A stretch of 64,000 bases of DNA, from the NCBI RefSeq assembly GCF_014200575.1, contig NZ_JACHBZ010000011.1, forward strand, positions 62,001-126,000, read 5' to 3'. Origin of the DNA: Mucilaginibacter saanensis (GTDB lineage: Bacteria; Bacteroidota; Bacteroidia; Sphingobacteriales; Sphingobacteriaceae). Shown here in pieces: positions 7,585 through 17,217 of the stretch. Position 1 is the first letter of the stretch. The number at the start of each line of letters is the position of its first letter. The translations under genes were made by a program, and so were the position numbers. Below the pieces are notes generated by a model. It was not told where the DNA came from and searched no databases. It worked only from the letters and a program-made list of their open reading frames with translations.

Positions 7585-8990
7585 ACTTCCTCTAAAATGT
7601 TGGTTACGGTTAATATTTTATGGATAGCCAACATACTAATAAAGCTCCAAAAAACAGAATTGATCAAAAACTCAAAACTGATACCCCGCCACATGATCTG
7701 GAATAATCCGCTGAAAATGAGTGCTGTTCCTAAAATGTATCCGCCAAAAAGTTTTTCGGCCTTAAGCGCGATTGACTGAGCGATGGCTCCATAAGCAAAC
7801 AGGCATAAAAAGATACCTAAAGCCCCGCCTGATAAATAGGCATCAACTATAAAAGCTGGTTTTGCTGAAACATTGGAGGCTCGGTTAACTACTCCAGCGT
7901 CATAAACCCGTTCCATAATTAAATCCTCCGTGCTGGGTTTTGATGGCCAGAAGATTCGCGGAATAAGTGCTGTGCCGGATTGCTTGAGCAGGTCGAAATA
8001 ATAATAGTCGACCTGTTTTGGTGTTGACTGTACAAATTTGGTAAACATATCAATTTCGCTCAGCCGGAACGCCAGAAATCCCCAATTTGAATTATCATCA
8101 TCCGATGAATCGTTATTTAACGCAGCATCTAAAGCTAACTGACTTGCTTCATCAGCATTTGTTTCGCCAGACCAGGCATTTTGTCTGAAAATACGATTAT
8201 AGGTGGGCAGAAACATAAACAACAACAGCAGAAGCGGGACGAAGGTAAATGCAACAGCTTTTTTGTAATTGGGATACAGGAATACACCCAGTACCAGAAC
8301 GCTTACAATAATGGGTTCTTTAAAGCCTGAAAGTAAGGCCTGGTAAAAGTTAAAAAAATAAAAACTGAGGCAAATTAAGGTATTGCCGATCTTTTTTAAC
8401 GGAATGGCAAATGCAAGCGCCAGTGTGCCGGCAATAAAGCTAAGGGAGTTTAACTGGAAATAAAACTGAGATAACCCCGGAATCCGCAAAAAAAGCACAG
8501 ACACCGGAAAGCTGATAACGGCAAACATCATCAGTAAGTTGGCCAGCTTTTGTTTATCAATATAGTATTTTTTTTTAACAGGATAATCCATGAAAACCAG
8601 GATTCCGGTAACAAACGCCGCATGCCCCAAGCAATAATAGCGTTGGCACTGGGCAGTAAGCTGTAACCTTTCCTGATCTATCAGGACATAGTTTAATCGC
8701 ACAAAGTTTTGATAGCCCATTACATCCATAAAATAAAAGATGGAAGTACACGCCATATAGCCCGCAAAAATGATTTGAACCAAAAAAATAGGCCGCATCA
8801 GCTGTTCGGCTATGCTCCGGTCATCAGGTAAAGATTTTACCCAGCCGCTTAATGTTAGGAAAAATATAAGAAAAGACCCCAGCCAGGCAATGAAATATGA
8901 AAGTACAGGATCGCTTTTAAAGAGTAAGGAAAGGAGGAAAGGGAGGAATAGCCCTGATAACCTAATAGCCAAAGGTCTATTAACTATCAT
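7581..8990 (-). CDS. Wzy-like polysaccharide polymerase, exosortase-module type
   Basis: A 469-residue membrane protein with about ten or more transmembrane helices and one large loop (about residues 265-365) containing FRQNAWSGETN, an acidic stretch and PRIFWPSKPS. This layout is that of Wzy/O-antigen ligase-like proteins, whose big periplasmic loop takes part in joining repeat units from undecaprenyl carriers. It directly precedes the GT4 gene and lies three genes from the exosortase-fused glycosyltransferase; Wzy-like proteins tied to exosortase loci are known in Bacteroidetes. A run of nine adenines in the coding strand (8568-8576) encodes the KKK before YYIDK. Polymerase activity is inferred from topology and context. 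Confidence 0.7.
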   Translation of the reverse strand: MIVNRPLAIRLSGLFLPFLLSLLFKSDPVLSYFIAWLGSFLIFFLTLSGWVKSLPDDRSIAEQLMRPIFLVQIIFAGYMACTSIFYFMDVMGYQNFVRLNYVLIDQERLQLTAQCQRYYCLGHAAFVTGILVFMDYPVKKKYYIDKQKLANLLMMFAVISFPVSVLFLRIPGLSQFYFQLNSLSFIAGTLALAFAIPLKKIGNTLICLSFYFFNFYQALLSGFKEPIIVSVLVLGVFLYPNYKKAVAFTFVPLLLLLFMFLPTYNRIFRQNAWSGETNADEASQLALDAALNNDSSDDDNSNWGFLAFRLSEIDMFTKFVQSTPKQVDYYYFDLLKQSGTALIPRIFWPSKPSTEDLIMERVYDAGVVNRASNVSAKPAFIVDAYLSGGALGIFLCLFAYGAIAQSIALKAEKLFGGYILGTALIFSGLFQIMWRGISFEFLINSVFWSFISMLAIHKILTVTNILEEV

Positions 8991-10140
8991 AGTTTAGATT
9001 GATAATTCTAAAAAGAGAAATTACCTGTTGTTCAAAACTCCATGGAATAATTTTATTTTTAGCATTAGTTCCTAAAAGTTCTAAATTAATTCTATCATTT
9101 GTAAGTAATTTTAATTTTTTGACGAGATCGGTTAGATTTCTAGCTTCAAAGACATCCCCATTATGGCCGCTTGTAATTAAATCTATTGCGCAACCAACTT
9201 TATCAGATACTAATACACATTTTTTAGATGCCATTGCTTCATTTACTGATAGTCCCCATGTTTCGTTCGGGCCTTTTGAAGGTAAACAGAATAAATCACA
9301 ACTTTGATAAATCACAGGGAGATAGGATTGATTTTGGAAAGGCATAAAGTGTATATTACAAATGCTTTTTGCTTTGCTACGAAGTTCATTTTCTAGTGTC
9401 CCACTACCAACATATAGTAAATGTAAGTTTGCTCTTTTGATTTCTATAAATGCAGTAAGCAATAATAGAGGATCTTTTTTTTCTTCAAATTTTCCGGCAA
9501 AAAGGATAAGTATATCGGTTTTTTCTATGCCTAAAGACTGTCTTAGTTTTTGAACCTCAACCGCTCTATCAACAGAGAATCTTTTATTATCAATAGCATG
9601 GGGGGCAAAATGTAATTGATTTTCTTTTAAGCCATAGCGTTTAAAATAGTCTTTATTATTTGCTCCTGTATATAAGGCATAATCTATGTGTCTATATAAC
9701 CATCTTAGAAAGATGTATCTAAGTATATTTCTAAACCAATGTTGTTCATCAAGCAGAGTAGAATCTCCTCGAAAAACGATAGGTATTTTATTTTTGAAAT
9801 AACGCATAACCTTAAAGTGGCTTTCATAAGCCCAGCCATAAACAAATAGAACATTGGGCCTCCATTCTTTAATCAGGTCAATGAGTTTAGGCGTAATAAT
9901 TCCTTTAAAATGATGAGATCCCGGTTTTGAAGATGAGTTTTCGACCCAGGCATAATCATAGCCATCAAGTAATGGAATGTCCCAATTGATTTTTTTCTTA
10001 AAACCGAGATCAAATTTGTTTATAGCATTCTTTCCTAATGTATAAAATACTTTTACTTCAAGATTCTTTTGCTGATTTAAGAGTTTAAATACCGGAGCGT
10101 AGTATTGGATTGGATGGGTAATTATAATTACAATCTTCAA
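8980..10140 (-). CDS. GT4 family glycosyltransferase
   Basis: A 386-residue GT-B enzyme: N-terminal MKIVIIITHPIQYYAPVFK, a central LILFAGKFEEKKDPLLLLTAF opening the donor domain, and the E-x7-E motif ETWGLSVNE at residues 293-301. It should act on the cytoplasmic face in repeat-unit assembly. Its start overlaps the end of the upstream gene by 4 bases. This is the last gene of the AT-rich block that makes up the centre of the locus; composition rises towards normal just downstream in the Wzy-like gene. The sugar specificity is unknown. Confidence 0.87.
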   Translation of the reverse strand: MKIVIIITHPIQYYAPVFKLLNQQKNLEVKVFYTLGKNAINKFDLGFKKKINWDIPLLDGYDYAWVENSSSKPGSHHFKGIITPKLIDLIKEWRPNVLFVYGWAYESHFKVMRYFKNKIPIVFRGDSTLLDEQHWFRNILRYIFLRWLYRHIDYALYTGANNKDYFKRYGLKENQLHFAPHAIDNKRFSVDRAVEVQKLRQSLGIEKTDILILFAGKFEEKKDPLLLLTAFIEIKRANLHLLYVGSGTLENELRSKAKSICNIHFMPFQNQSYLPVIYQSCDLFCLPSKGPNETWGLSVNEAMASKKCVLVSDKVGCAIDLITSGHNGDVFEARNLTDLVKKLKLLTNDRINLELLGTNAKNKIIPWSFEQQVISLFRIINLNYDS

Positions 10141-11459
10141 GTGTTAAGATTTTTATTAATTACTGAATTAAAGAGTAAGCATTGATGTTTTGTTAAGTTT
10201 GATGCAGCATATTTGTCCATGATATCGATATTATACTCTTGATAATTTATAGTTTTGTTTATTATTTTTTTAAGAAAATCAATTATCTTATTTGTTAGCA
10301 AAGTATCGGTATAGCTATATGTATAATTGGCCGCGAATTTATTTAATTCTTTAATAGCAGGACTATTAGGATGAAAAATTGATAATATTGGTTTATGGGT
10401 TAGTAAATAAGGATATATCTTAGATGCTGTATATTTAGGATCATCAGAGCCTGGTATGAATAACGAGTCAGCCTGTTGTAAAATAGATAGGGCATGGTAA
10501 TAATTTAATCGATCAGTAGATTCTATAATATAGTCCTGTAGATTGTATTGAATTGCAAGCGGTAAAATGATTTTTTTTCCTTTACCCGATTGAGCATAGC
10601 TGGTTCCTAAAAAATAGACCCTTATATTTTTAAAAAGATTATAATCATTGAATAGTCCCTGCTTTAATGCGGCAAATAATGGTTTTATAGCATTATACAT
10701 ATCTGCTCCTCCTCTACCTATGCAAACTATGTTTATATGATTGGAATATAGAGGTGTATTAAAATTGATTTTAAATTTGTTAGCTATTTCGGTATCGAAT
10801 TTAAAAATGCCAAAAGTGATTGTTTTTGAAGGAATATTTTTTATTTGTGGATATCTCTGTTTTAGATCATTTATGTAATCTTTTGAAACGCTAATTAATC
10901 CGTCTACTTTTTTCATGGCTATAGGTTCTAGCCATTTATTTAATCGATGTGAAAACCAATGTTTAACGGGTCTTTGGTGTTTAGGTTTATTATTGTAATA
11001 ATCAGAATGCCAAGGATCTTGCATATCTATTACATAAGGAATATTAAATCGTTGTTTCCAATATGCTCCCAATATGCAAATCGGGAATTGAGTAGTTGAA
11101 AAATATATAAGGTCAAACCTTTCAAGCCTCAATAACTTATTAACTTTTTTTTTATAGGAAAAAATGGACCTCAATGCTATACTGCCTATTCCTAATTTAG
11201 AGGTCAATTTTTTATTTAGAGCTCTGATTTTATGTATTTTAATAGAGTTTGGAATGCTTTCTATCAATAAAGGATCTTGATTAATATCAGTATAGTTTTC
11301 ATGAATAGATACTATTTCAACATCCCAGCCAAAATCAATAAAATAAGGTAAGCTTGTTCTAATCCGTTGCATATCTGCTGTATTAGAAGGAGGGAAATAG
11401 GGCGAGATTATGAGTAAACGTTTCAAATCCAAGTTTATAATAAGCTTATAATTATTCAA
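10137..11459 (-). CDS. Probable GT-B glycosyltransferase
   Basis: A 440-residue protein whose first half resembles GT4 enzymes (LLIISPYFPPSNTADMQR, then FDLIYFSTTQFPICILGAYW and YVIDMQDPWHSDY). The second half has a GT1-like donor domain but a weak active site: where the E-x7-E motif normally lies it reads GSDDPKYTASKIYPYLLTHKPIL, resembling the 'sugar transferase, PEP-CTERM/EpsH' style of GT4-related enzymes that recognise the donor with D-x-K. It is very AT-rich and contains a nine-base homopolymer at 11145-11153. The start overlaps the upstream gene by 8 bases. Fold assignment is fairly firm, specificity unknown. Confidence 0.75.
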   Translation of the reverse strand: MNNYKLIINLDLKRLLIISPYFPPSNTADMQRIRTSLPYFIDFGWDVEIVSIHENYTDINQDPLLIESIPNSIKIHKIRALNKKLTSKLGIGSIALRSIFSYKKKVNKLLRLERFDLIYFSTTQFPICILGAYWKQRFNIPYVIDMQDPWHSDYYNNKPKHQRPVKHWFSHRLNKWLEPIAMKKVDGLISVSKDYINDLKQRYPQIKNIPSKTITFGIFKFDTEIANKFKINFNTPLYSNHINIVCIGRGGADMYNAIKPLFAALKQGLFNDYNLFKNIRVYFLGTSYAQSGKGKKIILPLAIQYNLQDYIIESTDRLNYYHALSILQQADSLFIPGSDDPKYTASKIYPYLLTHKPILSIFHPNSPAIKELNKFAANYTYSYTDTLLTNKIIDFLKKIINKTINYQEYNIDIMDKYAASNLTKHQCLLFNSVINKNLNT

Positions 11460-12681
11460 CCAAATAAGTATTTATTATTTCTAAATACTTAATGCTTTCT
11501 TTTTGCCAATTTATTGTGTTTTGACCTAAATTGAAATTTTGTTTCTTGGTTTTATCAAGAAGTTCTCGATTTTGATTATATCGTTTAAGGATATTTGTCA
11601 ATTCAACGGAGTTTTTGTACAATTCCCCTATGTTATGATATTGCGACATAAATTCATGCTGTGATAGTGTATCAGTTGCAATAATCGCTAAACCACTTTG
11701 TAAATAGGTGAAGAGTTTGTTAGTTAAACAGATATTACGGTTCAAAGGTGTGTAAGATTCTGCAGCCAAACCAATATCGAACTTGGATGCCAATTCAAAT
11801 ATCTTATTGGGAGATAAAGAATTATGGAATATTATTTCAAGATTCTCAGATTTTTTCTTTTTAATATTGGCTAAGAGGTGAATTTTATATTCATCTGCAA
11901 TATTTCCGAGCAAATGGAATGTTATTGTAACATCACTGTTGCAAATTGCCTTTATAGCAATTTCGATACCACGATTGGGCCCAATCGTTTGTGAAAACCA
12001 GAAAATTTGTAATGGGGCATGGATATTAGGTATATTATCGAATTTATTTGTTTTAGGGAAAACATTTAAAATTGTATTAACTTGTCTATTAAATAAATTA
12101 GCGTATTTTTCAGCAATTAGAGGACTTGCTGCATTTATGAAATCTGTCAAAGGGATATATTTTTCTTCTATAAGCATCTTTAATATTACGTCTACATTAT
12201 TGGGATCATTACTTATTTCGTTTCGGTGAAAATCTTCAGCATCAAATCCGCATTTTGCGTTTGTATATTGGGCCGCTTTTACGGCAATAGGTAAAGCCCC
12301 AAGGTTATGACCGAAATATAAATCAGCCCTAAATAGTTTTGCTCTCTTTAGTTGCCAATAATAATTACGATTTAAAACAATACAAGCGAGAGCCTTTGAT
12401 TGGTTTACTTTGATAATTAAATTGATTAGTTTTAAAGTAAGTCCTGTATAAAAACGCCGTAGTCGTGACTTAAAGGATAATTTTGTCCAATCAAGGCAAT
12501 CATAGGTCCACTGAGAATGATTTAAAAGTATCTCCTTATCATAAGGAATAAGATAAGACATATATTGAGTAAAAATAATGTGTATTTGATAATTAGCCTC
12601 AGATAAAGTTGTGGCTTCTTTAACCAATCTTGGATTGCTGGAAATATGTCCTGGGGTGATAAAGCAGACTTTTTTTTTCAA
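11452..12681 (-). CDS. Probable GT-B glycosyltransferase
   Basis: A 409-residue protein beginning VCFITPGHISSNPRLVKEA, the nucleotide-fold opening of GT4-type enzymes. The C-terminal half contains IFWFSQTIGPNRGIEIAIKA and LTNKLFTYLQSGLAIIATD, where the classical E-x7-E is replaced. It is thus a divergent GT4-like transferase. The coding sequence is strongly AT-rich. The start codon is followed by a run of nine adenines (12670-12678 on the plus strand as T), so slippage would disrupt the protein at its second codon. It is separated from the upstream gene by 109 bases holding a small hairpin. Confidence 0.72.
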   Translation of the reverse strand: MKKKVCFITPGHISSNPRLVKEATTLSEANYQIHIIFTQYMSYLIPYDKEILLNHSQWTYDCLDWTKLSFKSRLRRFYTGLTLKLINLIIKVNQSKALACIVLNRNYYWQLKRAKLFRADLYFGHNLGALPIAVKAAQYTNAKCGFDAEDFHRNEISNDPNNVDVILKMLIEEKYIPLTDFINAASPLIAEKYANLFNRQVNTILNVFPKTNKFDNIPNIHAPLQIFWFSQTIGPNRGIEIAIKAICNSDVTITFHLLGNIADEYKIHLLANIKKKKSENLEIIFHNSLSPNKIFELASKFDIGLAAESYTPLNRNICLTNKLFTYLQSGLAIIATDTLSQHEFMSQYHNIGELYKNSVELTNILKRYNQNRELLDKTKKQNFNLGQNTINWQKESIKYLEIINTYLVE

Positions 12682-12713
12682 TTATTTAAAAATAAATGCT
12701 GTTTACTACAGCA
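12682..12713 (-). terminator. Small hairpin with T-rich tail inside the glycan locus
   Basis: On the minus strand TGCTGT and ACAGCA pair (12697-12702 with 12708-12713) around a 5-base loop and are followed by TTTATTTTT. It lies between the glycosyltransferase genes ending at 12791 and starting at 12681. It could be an attenuator that a UpxY-type antiterminator overcomes; the short stem makes this tentative. Confidence 0.35.
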
Positions 12714-12790
12714 CCTTTATGACTATCATAAATGTTAATAATTAATTTCGTCGAAATTGATGATGATTTTAATAAATTACGGCGCAGATA

Positions 12791-13948
12791 TTATAAACTA
12801 TTTATAAATAGTTGTAGCTTTTCGCCATATGCATCCCAACTAAATTTTTTAGCTTTTTTCTCTGCATTAATAGACATTTCCTCTCTTTTATCTTTGTTGT
12901 GATATAAAAAGGTAATTTTTTCTGTGATCGCATTAGCGTCTCTGATTGGTACAATAAAGCCGTCAATACCGTCTTCAATGATAGTATCAGCACCTGAATT
13001 TGTCGTACAAATAACGGGTAAGCCACAAGCCATCGCTTCCAGTTGTACTAATGCCATCCCTTCATCTAAAGTAGGTAGTACAAAGACCGAAGCATCATTA
13101 TAGAAGTTAAGTAAATCTGTTTGTTTAGCACGTCCTAAATAAGTAAATAAATATAGATGTTTTTTAAAAATTGGTTCAAACTCTTTTTCTATATTTCCAA
13201 TTAAGATGCATTCAATATTGATTTTTTTCCTTAATTCTTTAAGCGATTCAAAAAGATAAATGAGGCCCTTGCGGACTCCAATTGTTCCTACAAAAATTAT
13301 TTTGAAAGTATTTTTTACTTTATTGAGTGATTTAAATAACGATAAGTTTACTCCGTAGGGAATTACGATAAATTTTTCATGTGGTAAGCCACCCATCATT
13401 ATAAAGGAATCTGCCACATACTTTGAAGGGCATAAAATATAGTTTGCGGCTTTAACTTCCTTGAACTCACGCTCAATTATAAACGTAGGTGTTGGCGTTG
13501 AAAAATGTAGTCCCAATCTTTTATACTCATCAGTTAATAATTGGTTTTGATATAAATTGCACGATCCACTTTCTTCGACAATTGCGACTCCTTTTCTTTT
13601 TTGGATTTCATTTATAGTATATAAGCTCGCCCATGACCATGTGATTGATACATTTGATTTGCCAATGAGATTCGATACACAGAAATCATAGATGGCAGGT
13701 AGTCTATATTCTATAAATTTTGAAATATAGCTGCCAATTAATGGGATTTTTTTTAATAGATAGGGAATAACAAATATTGGAGGCAAGCATGTGATAAATT
13801 TTCTAGGAAGAATAATCCTATTTAAATACCTATTAGCTGGGTGGGCTGTTATAGTTTTCTCTAATAAGTTGTGTTTATTAAGTTGCTCGCTAACATAATC
13901 TGAATGGAATTTTGTACCACAACTCACTAGAACACATTTTTTTTTCAT
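12791..13948 (-). CDS. GT4 family glycosyltransferase
   Basis: GT-B fold enzyme of 385 residues, beginning MKKKCVLVSCG. The donor domain has IIFVGTIGVRKGLIYLFESL and the E-x7-E signature EGMALVQLE (residues about 296-304), followed by AMACGLPVICTTNSGADT, a textbook GT4 end. I chose the ATG at 13948, three codons inside the longest frame, because it forms an ATGA overlap with the stop of the upstream gene. Nine adenines follow that ATG (13937-13945 on the plus strand as T), a possible slippage site. It lies in the AT-rich core of the locus. Confidence 0.88.
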   Translation of the reverse strand: MKKKCVLVSCGTKFHSDYVSEQLNKHNLLEKTITAHPANRYLNRIILPRKFITCLPPIFVIPYLLKKIPLIGSYISKFIEYRLPAIYDFCVSNLIGKSNVSITWSWASLYTINEIQKRKGVAIVEESGSCNLYQNQLLTDEYKRLGLHFSTPTPTFIIEREFKEVKAANYILCPSKYVADSFIMMGGLPHEKFIVIPYGVNLSLFKSLNKVKNTFKIIFVGTIGVRKGLIYLFESLKELRKKINIECILIGNIEKEFEPIFKKHLYLFTYLGRAKQTDLLNFYNDASVFVLPTLDEGMALVQLEAMACGLPVICTTNSGADTIIEDGIDGFIVPIRDANAITEKITFLYHNKDKREEMSINAEKKAKKFSWDAYGEKLQLFINSL

Positions 13949-14970
13949 GACCGACAATTATTTATGAGGACTTTATATAATTTAATATATTGATCCGTAA
14001 TTACGCCTGATGAAAATCTTTTCTTGACTAATTCTTTCACGCTTCTTCTATCAATAGATTCAAGCATTTTTATGAAGTCGACAAGGTTATTCGAAGTTTT
14101 TCCTATAAAACCGGATCTTCCATGATCAATAACTTCCGGTACAGCTCCGCGACAAAAACCTATTACCGGTGTTCCACAGGCCATAGCTTCAATCATTACT
14201 ATTCCAAAAGGCTCATCCCATAATATTGGCATTAATAAAGCACAAGCTTTTCGGAGGAGTTGATTTTTTTGCTCATCGTTGACTGAACCAATATATTTAA
14301 TTTGATTGCCCAAATATGGTTTAATATTTTCATCAAAATACTTTTGATATTGTATGGGGATATTACCGGCAATTAATAATTTTCTATTACTTTTAAAAGC
14401 TATTTCTATGGCCTTATGGGCTCCTTTTATATGCTCTATTCGACCTAAAAAAATGAGAGGTGCATCATCTGAAACTTCTTCAGCAAGTGTATATTTATTA
14501 ATATCTATGCCGTTATAAATAGTAAAAGCCGGCGCGAATGGTTTTATTAGGTTTGTTATGTAATTGCTACATCCGGTGAAACTAATAGTGTTTTGTTTTG
14601 AAAGCCACATAGCCCTTTTTATTTGATTTATTGTTGGGATACGCTGATAGCTCATTAATATTGGGATACGCAAAGGCATAAGTGGTATTAAATACGCTAG
14701 TCTACCAAAACTGTGAATAATGTCAAATTTTTCTGCAAATATGGTTTTAGATATAGTCCAAGAGTTTTTTAATACATCTAGCATGCTATTTCCCGTACAT
14801 GGATACACAACTAATTTACAAGGGACATCGGAGTTTTTATGCGCAAATAAAGTTACATCATGTTTTTCCTTGAGTAATTCAACTATCAGCATATAAATGA
14901 TGCGCTCAATACCGCCATATAAAATTGGAGGTATGGCTAGTTCTGGATCTGCTGTAACGGCAATTTTCAA
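13945..14970 (-). CDS. GT4 family glycosyltransferase
   Basis: A 341-residue GT-B enzyme. The N-terminus MKIAVTADPELAIPPILYGGIERIIYML has the glycine-rich acceptor loop of GT4 proteins, and the donor domain has PLIFLGRIEHIKGAHKAIEIA and E-x7-E EPFGIVMIE (residues 253-261), then AMACGTPVIGFCRG. It is shorter than most family members but has both domains. It ends in an ATGA overlap with the next gene and starts after a 217-base spacer, so it may open a sub-operon. Donor and acceptor sugars are unknown. Confidence 0.88.
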   Translation of the reverse strand: MKIAVTADPELAIPPILYGGIERIIYMLIVELLKEKHDVTLFAHKNSDVPCKLVVYPCTGNSMLDVLKNSWTISKTIFAEKFDIIHSFGRLAYLIPLMPLRIPILMSYQRIPTINQIKRAMWLSKQNTISFTGCSNYITNLIKPFAPAFTIYNGIDINKYTLAEEVSDDAPLIFLGRIEHIKGAHKAIEIAFKSNRKLLIAGNIPIQYQKYFDENIKPYLGNQIKYIGSVNDEQKNQLLRKACALLMPILWDEPFGIVMIEAMACGTPVIGFCRGAVPEVIDHGRSGFIGKTSNNLVDFIKMLESIDRRSVKELVKKRFSSGVITDQYIKLYKVLINNCRS

Positions 14971-15187
14971 ATTGTTAAAAAGGAATTAGTATTTATTGTT
15001 TTATGAAATTTCAAAATCTATTTTCTGTAAGGAGTTATTCATTGAATGAATCAATATGTATATGCTAAGCTTTATTTGGACCGTCTTTAGATCGGTTACG
15101 CGATTTTGATCGACTAAAAGGTTAAAATATTTGTTTACCAGATCAATAGCTAATTTTCAAAAAATCTGTATTTAGAATAATAACCAA
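14971..15187. other. 217-base AT-rich spacer inside the glycan locus
   Basis: The largest gap within the minus-strand locus. I see no open frame with coding character on either strand, no clear TAnnTTTG promoter and no convincing terminator; some GATCG-containing words near 15090-15115 can pair weakly. It may be a boundary left by cassette exchange. Confidence 0.5.
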
Positions 15188-16195
15188 TTATTGAAGATGA
15201 ATTTTGATGAAGATTCTTAATGGTTTAAATCTTATTCGCGAGTAAGTTAGATTATGTTTATGAATTTGCATTCTTTTAATCAATTTCCAACCGAATAACG
15301 GTAGTAGAAGTTTGGAGTAACCGCCACAAGGAAAAGAAAGTGAAGACCTCTCTAAGTTTGAAAGATGAATCATTGCTTTTTCACGTAAATCCGGATAATA
15401 CGGATAAGTGTCAAATATAAATTGTTGCCAGATATTGGCACAAGATAGACTCGTACGTTTATCATTCCGTTTATTGAGTAGATTATTTACTGCTTCTTCA
15501 ATTGAATAATATGCTGATTCAATACCTTTTCGAGTTTTTGTACTTGATAGACTGTCGATAATTCCCGAACGATAATATAGAATGGCTTTTTGTTCAAACA
15601 AAACCATTTTACTATTTAATAATACGCGTGTGAAAAAATCAAAATCATTTATAAGTGATAAGTTCTCATTCCATAACCCAGATTTAAGTAATATAGGTCG
15701 AGGTATTAACCATAAAGCGCATTGCATCATTGGCTGGCCATTTATAAATGACTCTGTTAACCACTCGTCAGTCTGCATATCTTTCCATACGGTTTGAGGG
15801 TTCAATTTGAAGGTATTTATATTGTCGTTATAAAACCTTCCCCAGGCTGCTGAAACCACGTTTTCTAAATTGCCATTTAATCGTGTAACCTGATTTTTTA
15901 TAAAATCAACGGACAAAATATCATCTGCATCAAAAAATTTAATTAACTCACCTTGACTATATTCGAATGCCTTATTCGCTGATGCAGATTGTCCCTTATT
16001 TTCCTGATTTAGAAATTTTATTCGTTTATCGGCAAAAGATTCAATAATTGTTGATGTTTCATCTTTTGAACCATCATTTACAATAATTAATTCCCAATGT
16101 TGATAGGATTGATTTATAACAGAACGAATAGCCGAACTTATATACTTTTCAGCATTGTAGGCAGACATACAAATTGAAACTAAAGGCTTGTTCAT
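15188..16195 (-). CDS. GT2 family glycosyltransferase
   Basis: A 335-residue GT-A fold enzyme. It begins PLVSICMSAYNAEKYISSAIRSVINQSYQHWELIIVNDGSKDET, the classic GT2 donor-binding start, and has the DxD-type FFDADDILS at about residues 92-100. The C-terminal third has no clear membrane anchor and ends in a basic stretch. It would add a sugar with inversion on the cytoplasmic side. It is flanked by a 217-base spacer downstream and a 47-base gap upstream, so it is less tightly coupled than most genes here. Confidence 0.87.
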   Translation of the reverse strand: MNKPLVSICMSAYNAEKYISSAIRSVINQSYQHWELIIVNDGSKDETSTIIESFADKRIKFLNQENKGQSASANKAFEYSQGELIKFFDADDILSVDFIKNQVTRLNGNLENVVSAAWGRFYNDNINTFKLNPQTVWKDMQTDEWLTESFINGQPMMQCALWLIPRPILLKSGLWNENLSLINDFDFFTRVLLNSKMVLFEQKAILYYRSGIIDSLSSTKTRKGIESAYYSIEEAVNNLLNKRNDKRTSLSCANIWQQFIFDTYPYYPDLREKAMIHLSNLERSSLSFPCGGYSKLLLPLFGWKLIKRMQIHKHNLTYSRIRFKPLRIFIKIHLQ

Positions 16196-16242
16196 ATTTT
16201 AGCTATATAAAAGTCGGTAACAAATTCTGATATCTAATTCTA

Positions 16243-17217
16243 TTATAGCCATGTCTTAAGTAATTGATTCCAAGCATTTTTATAATACCACTCCTTTGAC
16301 CCTGCTACATAATGATGTAAAATGACAGACGGATTAAGTGCCTCATCTTTATCGGGTAAAACAATATAGTCGGATGCATTTGCGATAATCACTTTTTGAC
16401 CCGCAGATAGCATCGCACTTAAAGCTTGTTCTAAATAATAATGTGACCCTTCCTGTTCTTCTAGGTTTTTGATCCAGAGTTCTAAATTGATCCAGTTAAT
16501 TGATTTACTATCTAAACCCACAACCCCTACATTTAGTCGAGGTATAATGGGAGAACCAGTCAAGAATTCCATTAAAGATTTAGAGTAATAATATGAGTTC
16601 TCTTTATCTTGAAGAAAGAACGATTCTTTTGGTTCTTTTAACCAGTGTAAAATGACATCAGGTGTTTTGAAAAATAACATATCAGAATCAAGTACCAGTT
16701 TCCAATCACCAGATAACAAATGAATATCAGTTATTTTTCTTAGATGCGGATATGATGAACGGCGATTGCGTAATACTGGGAATTTGTCTCGAGGAAGTTT
16801 GAGATCTAATAAAGTTTCTATTTCCTCGTTTAATATTAATTTGCTGCCGGGAAATTGGTTTTCGATGGTTTGTTGTAATAGCTCAGTAATTGTTCCATCG
16901 TCGACAAATATTCCATTGATTTGGTAATCCGAGCAGACTTTTTGAAGGGAATGGAGACAAAAAGCAGTCTGATACCAATAATTTTGACCTGTTAAAAAAT
17001 ATACATTGTGTATTTTTTTATTTTTAAGATTTACTCCTTGTATAAGTTTGGAGCCAGCTCTCATTTGCTGTTGCCCTCTTTTTATCTCAAAATAACTATT
17101 AATGCCCAAAAGAATTACCTCATTAATTATTTTCTTAGGTTGATAGTAGATTTTATAAAGTATTTTTCCTAATCCCATTCGTAAGTTTCTTCCCCAATAT
17201 AATTGATGGTAGTTCAA
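16243..17217 (-). CDS. GT-A type glycosyltransferase, unassigned family
   Basis: A 324-residue protein. Its core (about residues 65-300) looks like a nucleotide-diphospho-sugar transferase: HNVYFLTGQNYWYQTAFCLHSL, then GIFVDDGT and the metal-binding DxD motif in LVLDSDMLFFKTP. It recalls the GT8 or capsular-transferase type, but I do not recognise a family with certainty. The start is uncertain: ATG at 17217 gives a 65-base overlap with the acyltransferase gene, and ATG at 17178 (Met14) gives a 26-base overlap. Sequence is AT-rich like its neighbours. Confidence 0.7.
   Translation of the reverse strand: MNYHQLYWGRNLRMGLGKILYKIYYQPKKIINEVILLGINSYFEIKRGQQQMRAGSKLIQGVNLKNKKIHNVYFLTGQNYWYQTAFCLHSLQKVCSDYQINGIFVDDGTITELLQQTIENQFPGSKLILNEEIETLLDLKLPRDKFPVLRNRRSSYPHLRKITDIHLLSGDWKLVLDSDMLFFKTPDVILHWLKEPKESFFLQDKENSYYYSKSLMEFLTGSPIIPRLNVGVVGLDSKSINWINLELWIKNLEEQEGSHYYLEQALSAMLSAGQKVIIANASDYIVLPDKDEALNPSVILHHYVAGSKEWYYKNAWNQLLKTWL

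Noticed and set aside
10137..12681. The two divergent GT-B genes as decayed pseudogenes because E-x7-E is missing
   Set aside because: Both frames are full length, overlap neighbours normally and keep other fold features; related enzymes use altered donor motifs.
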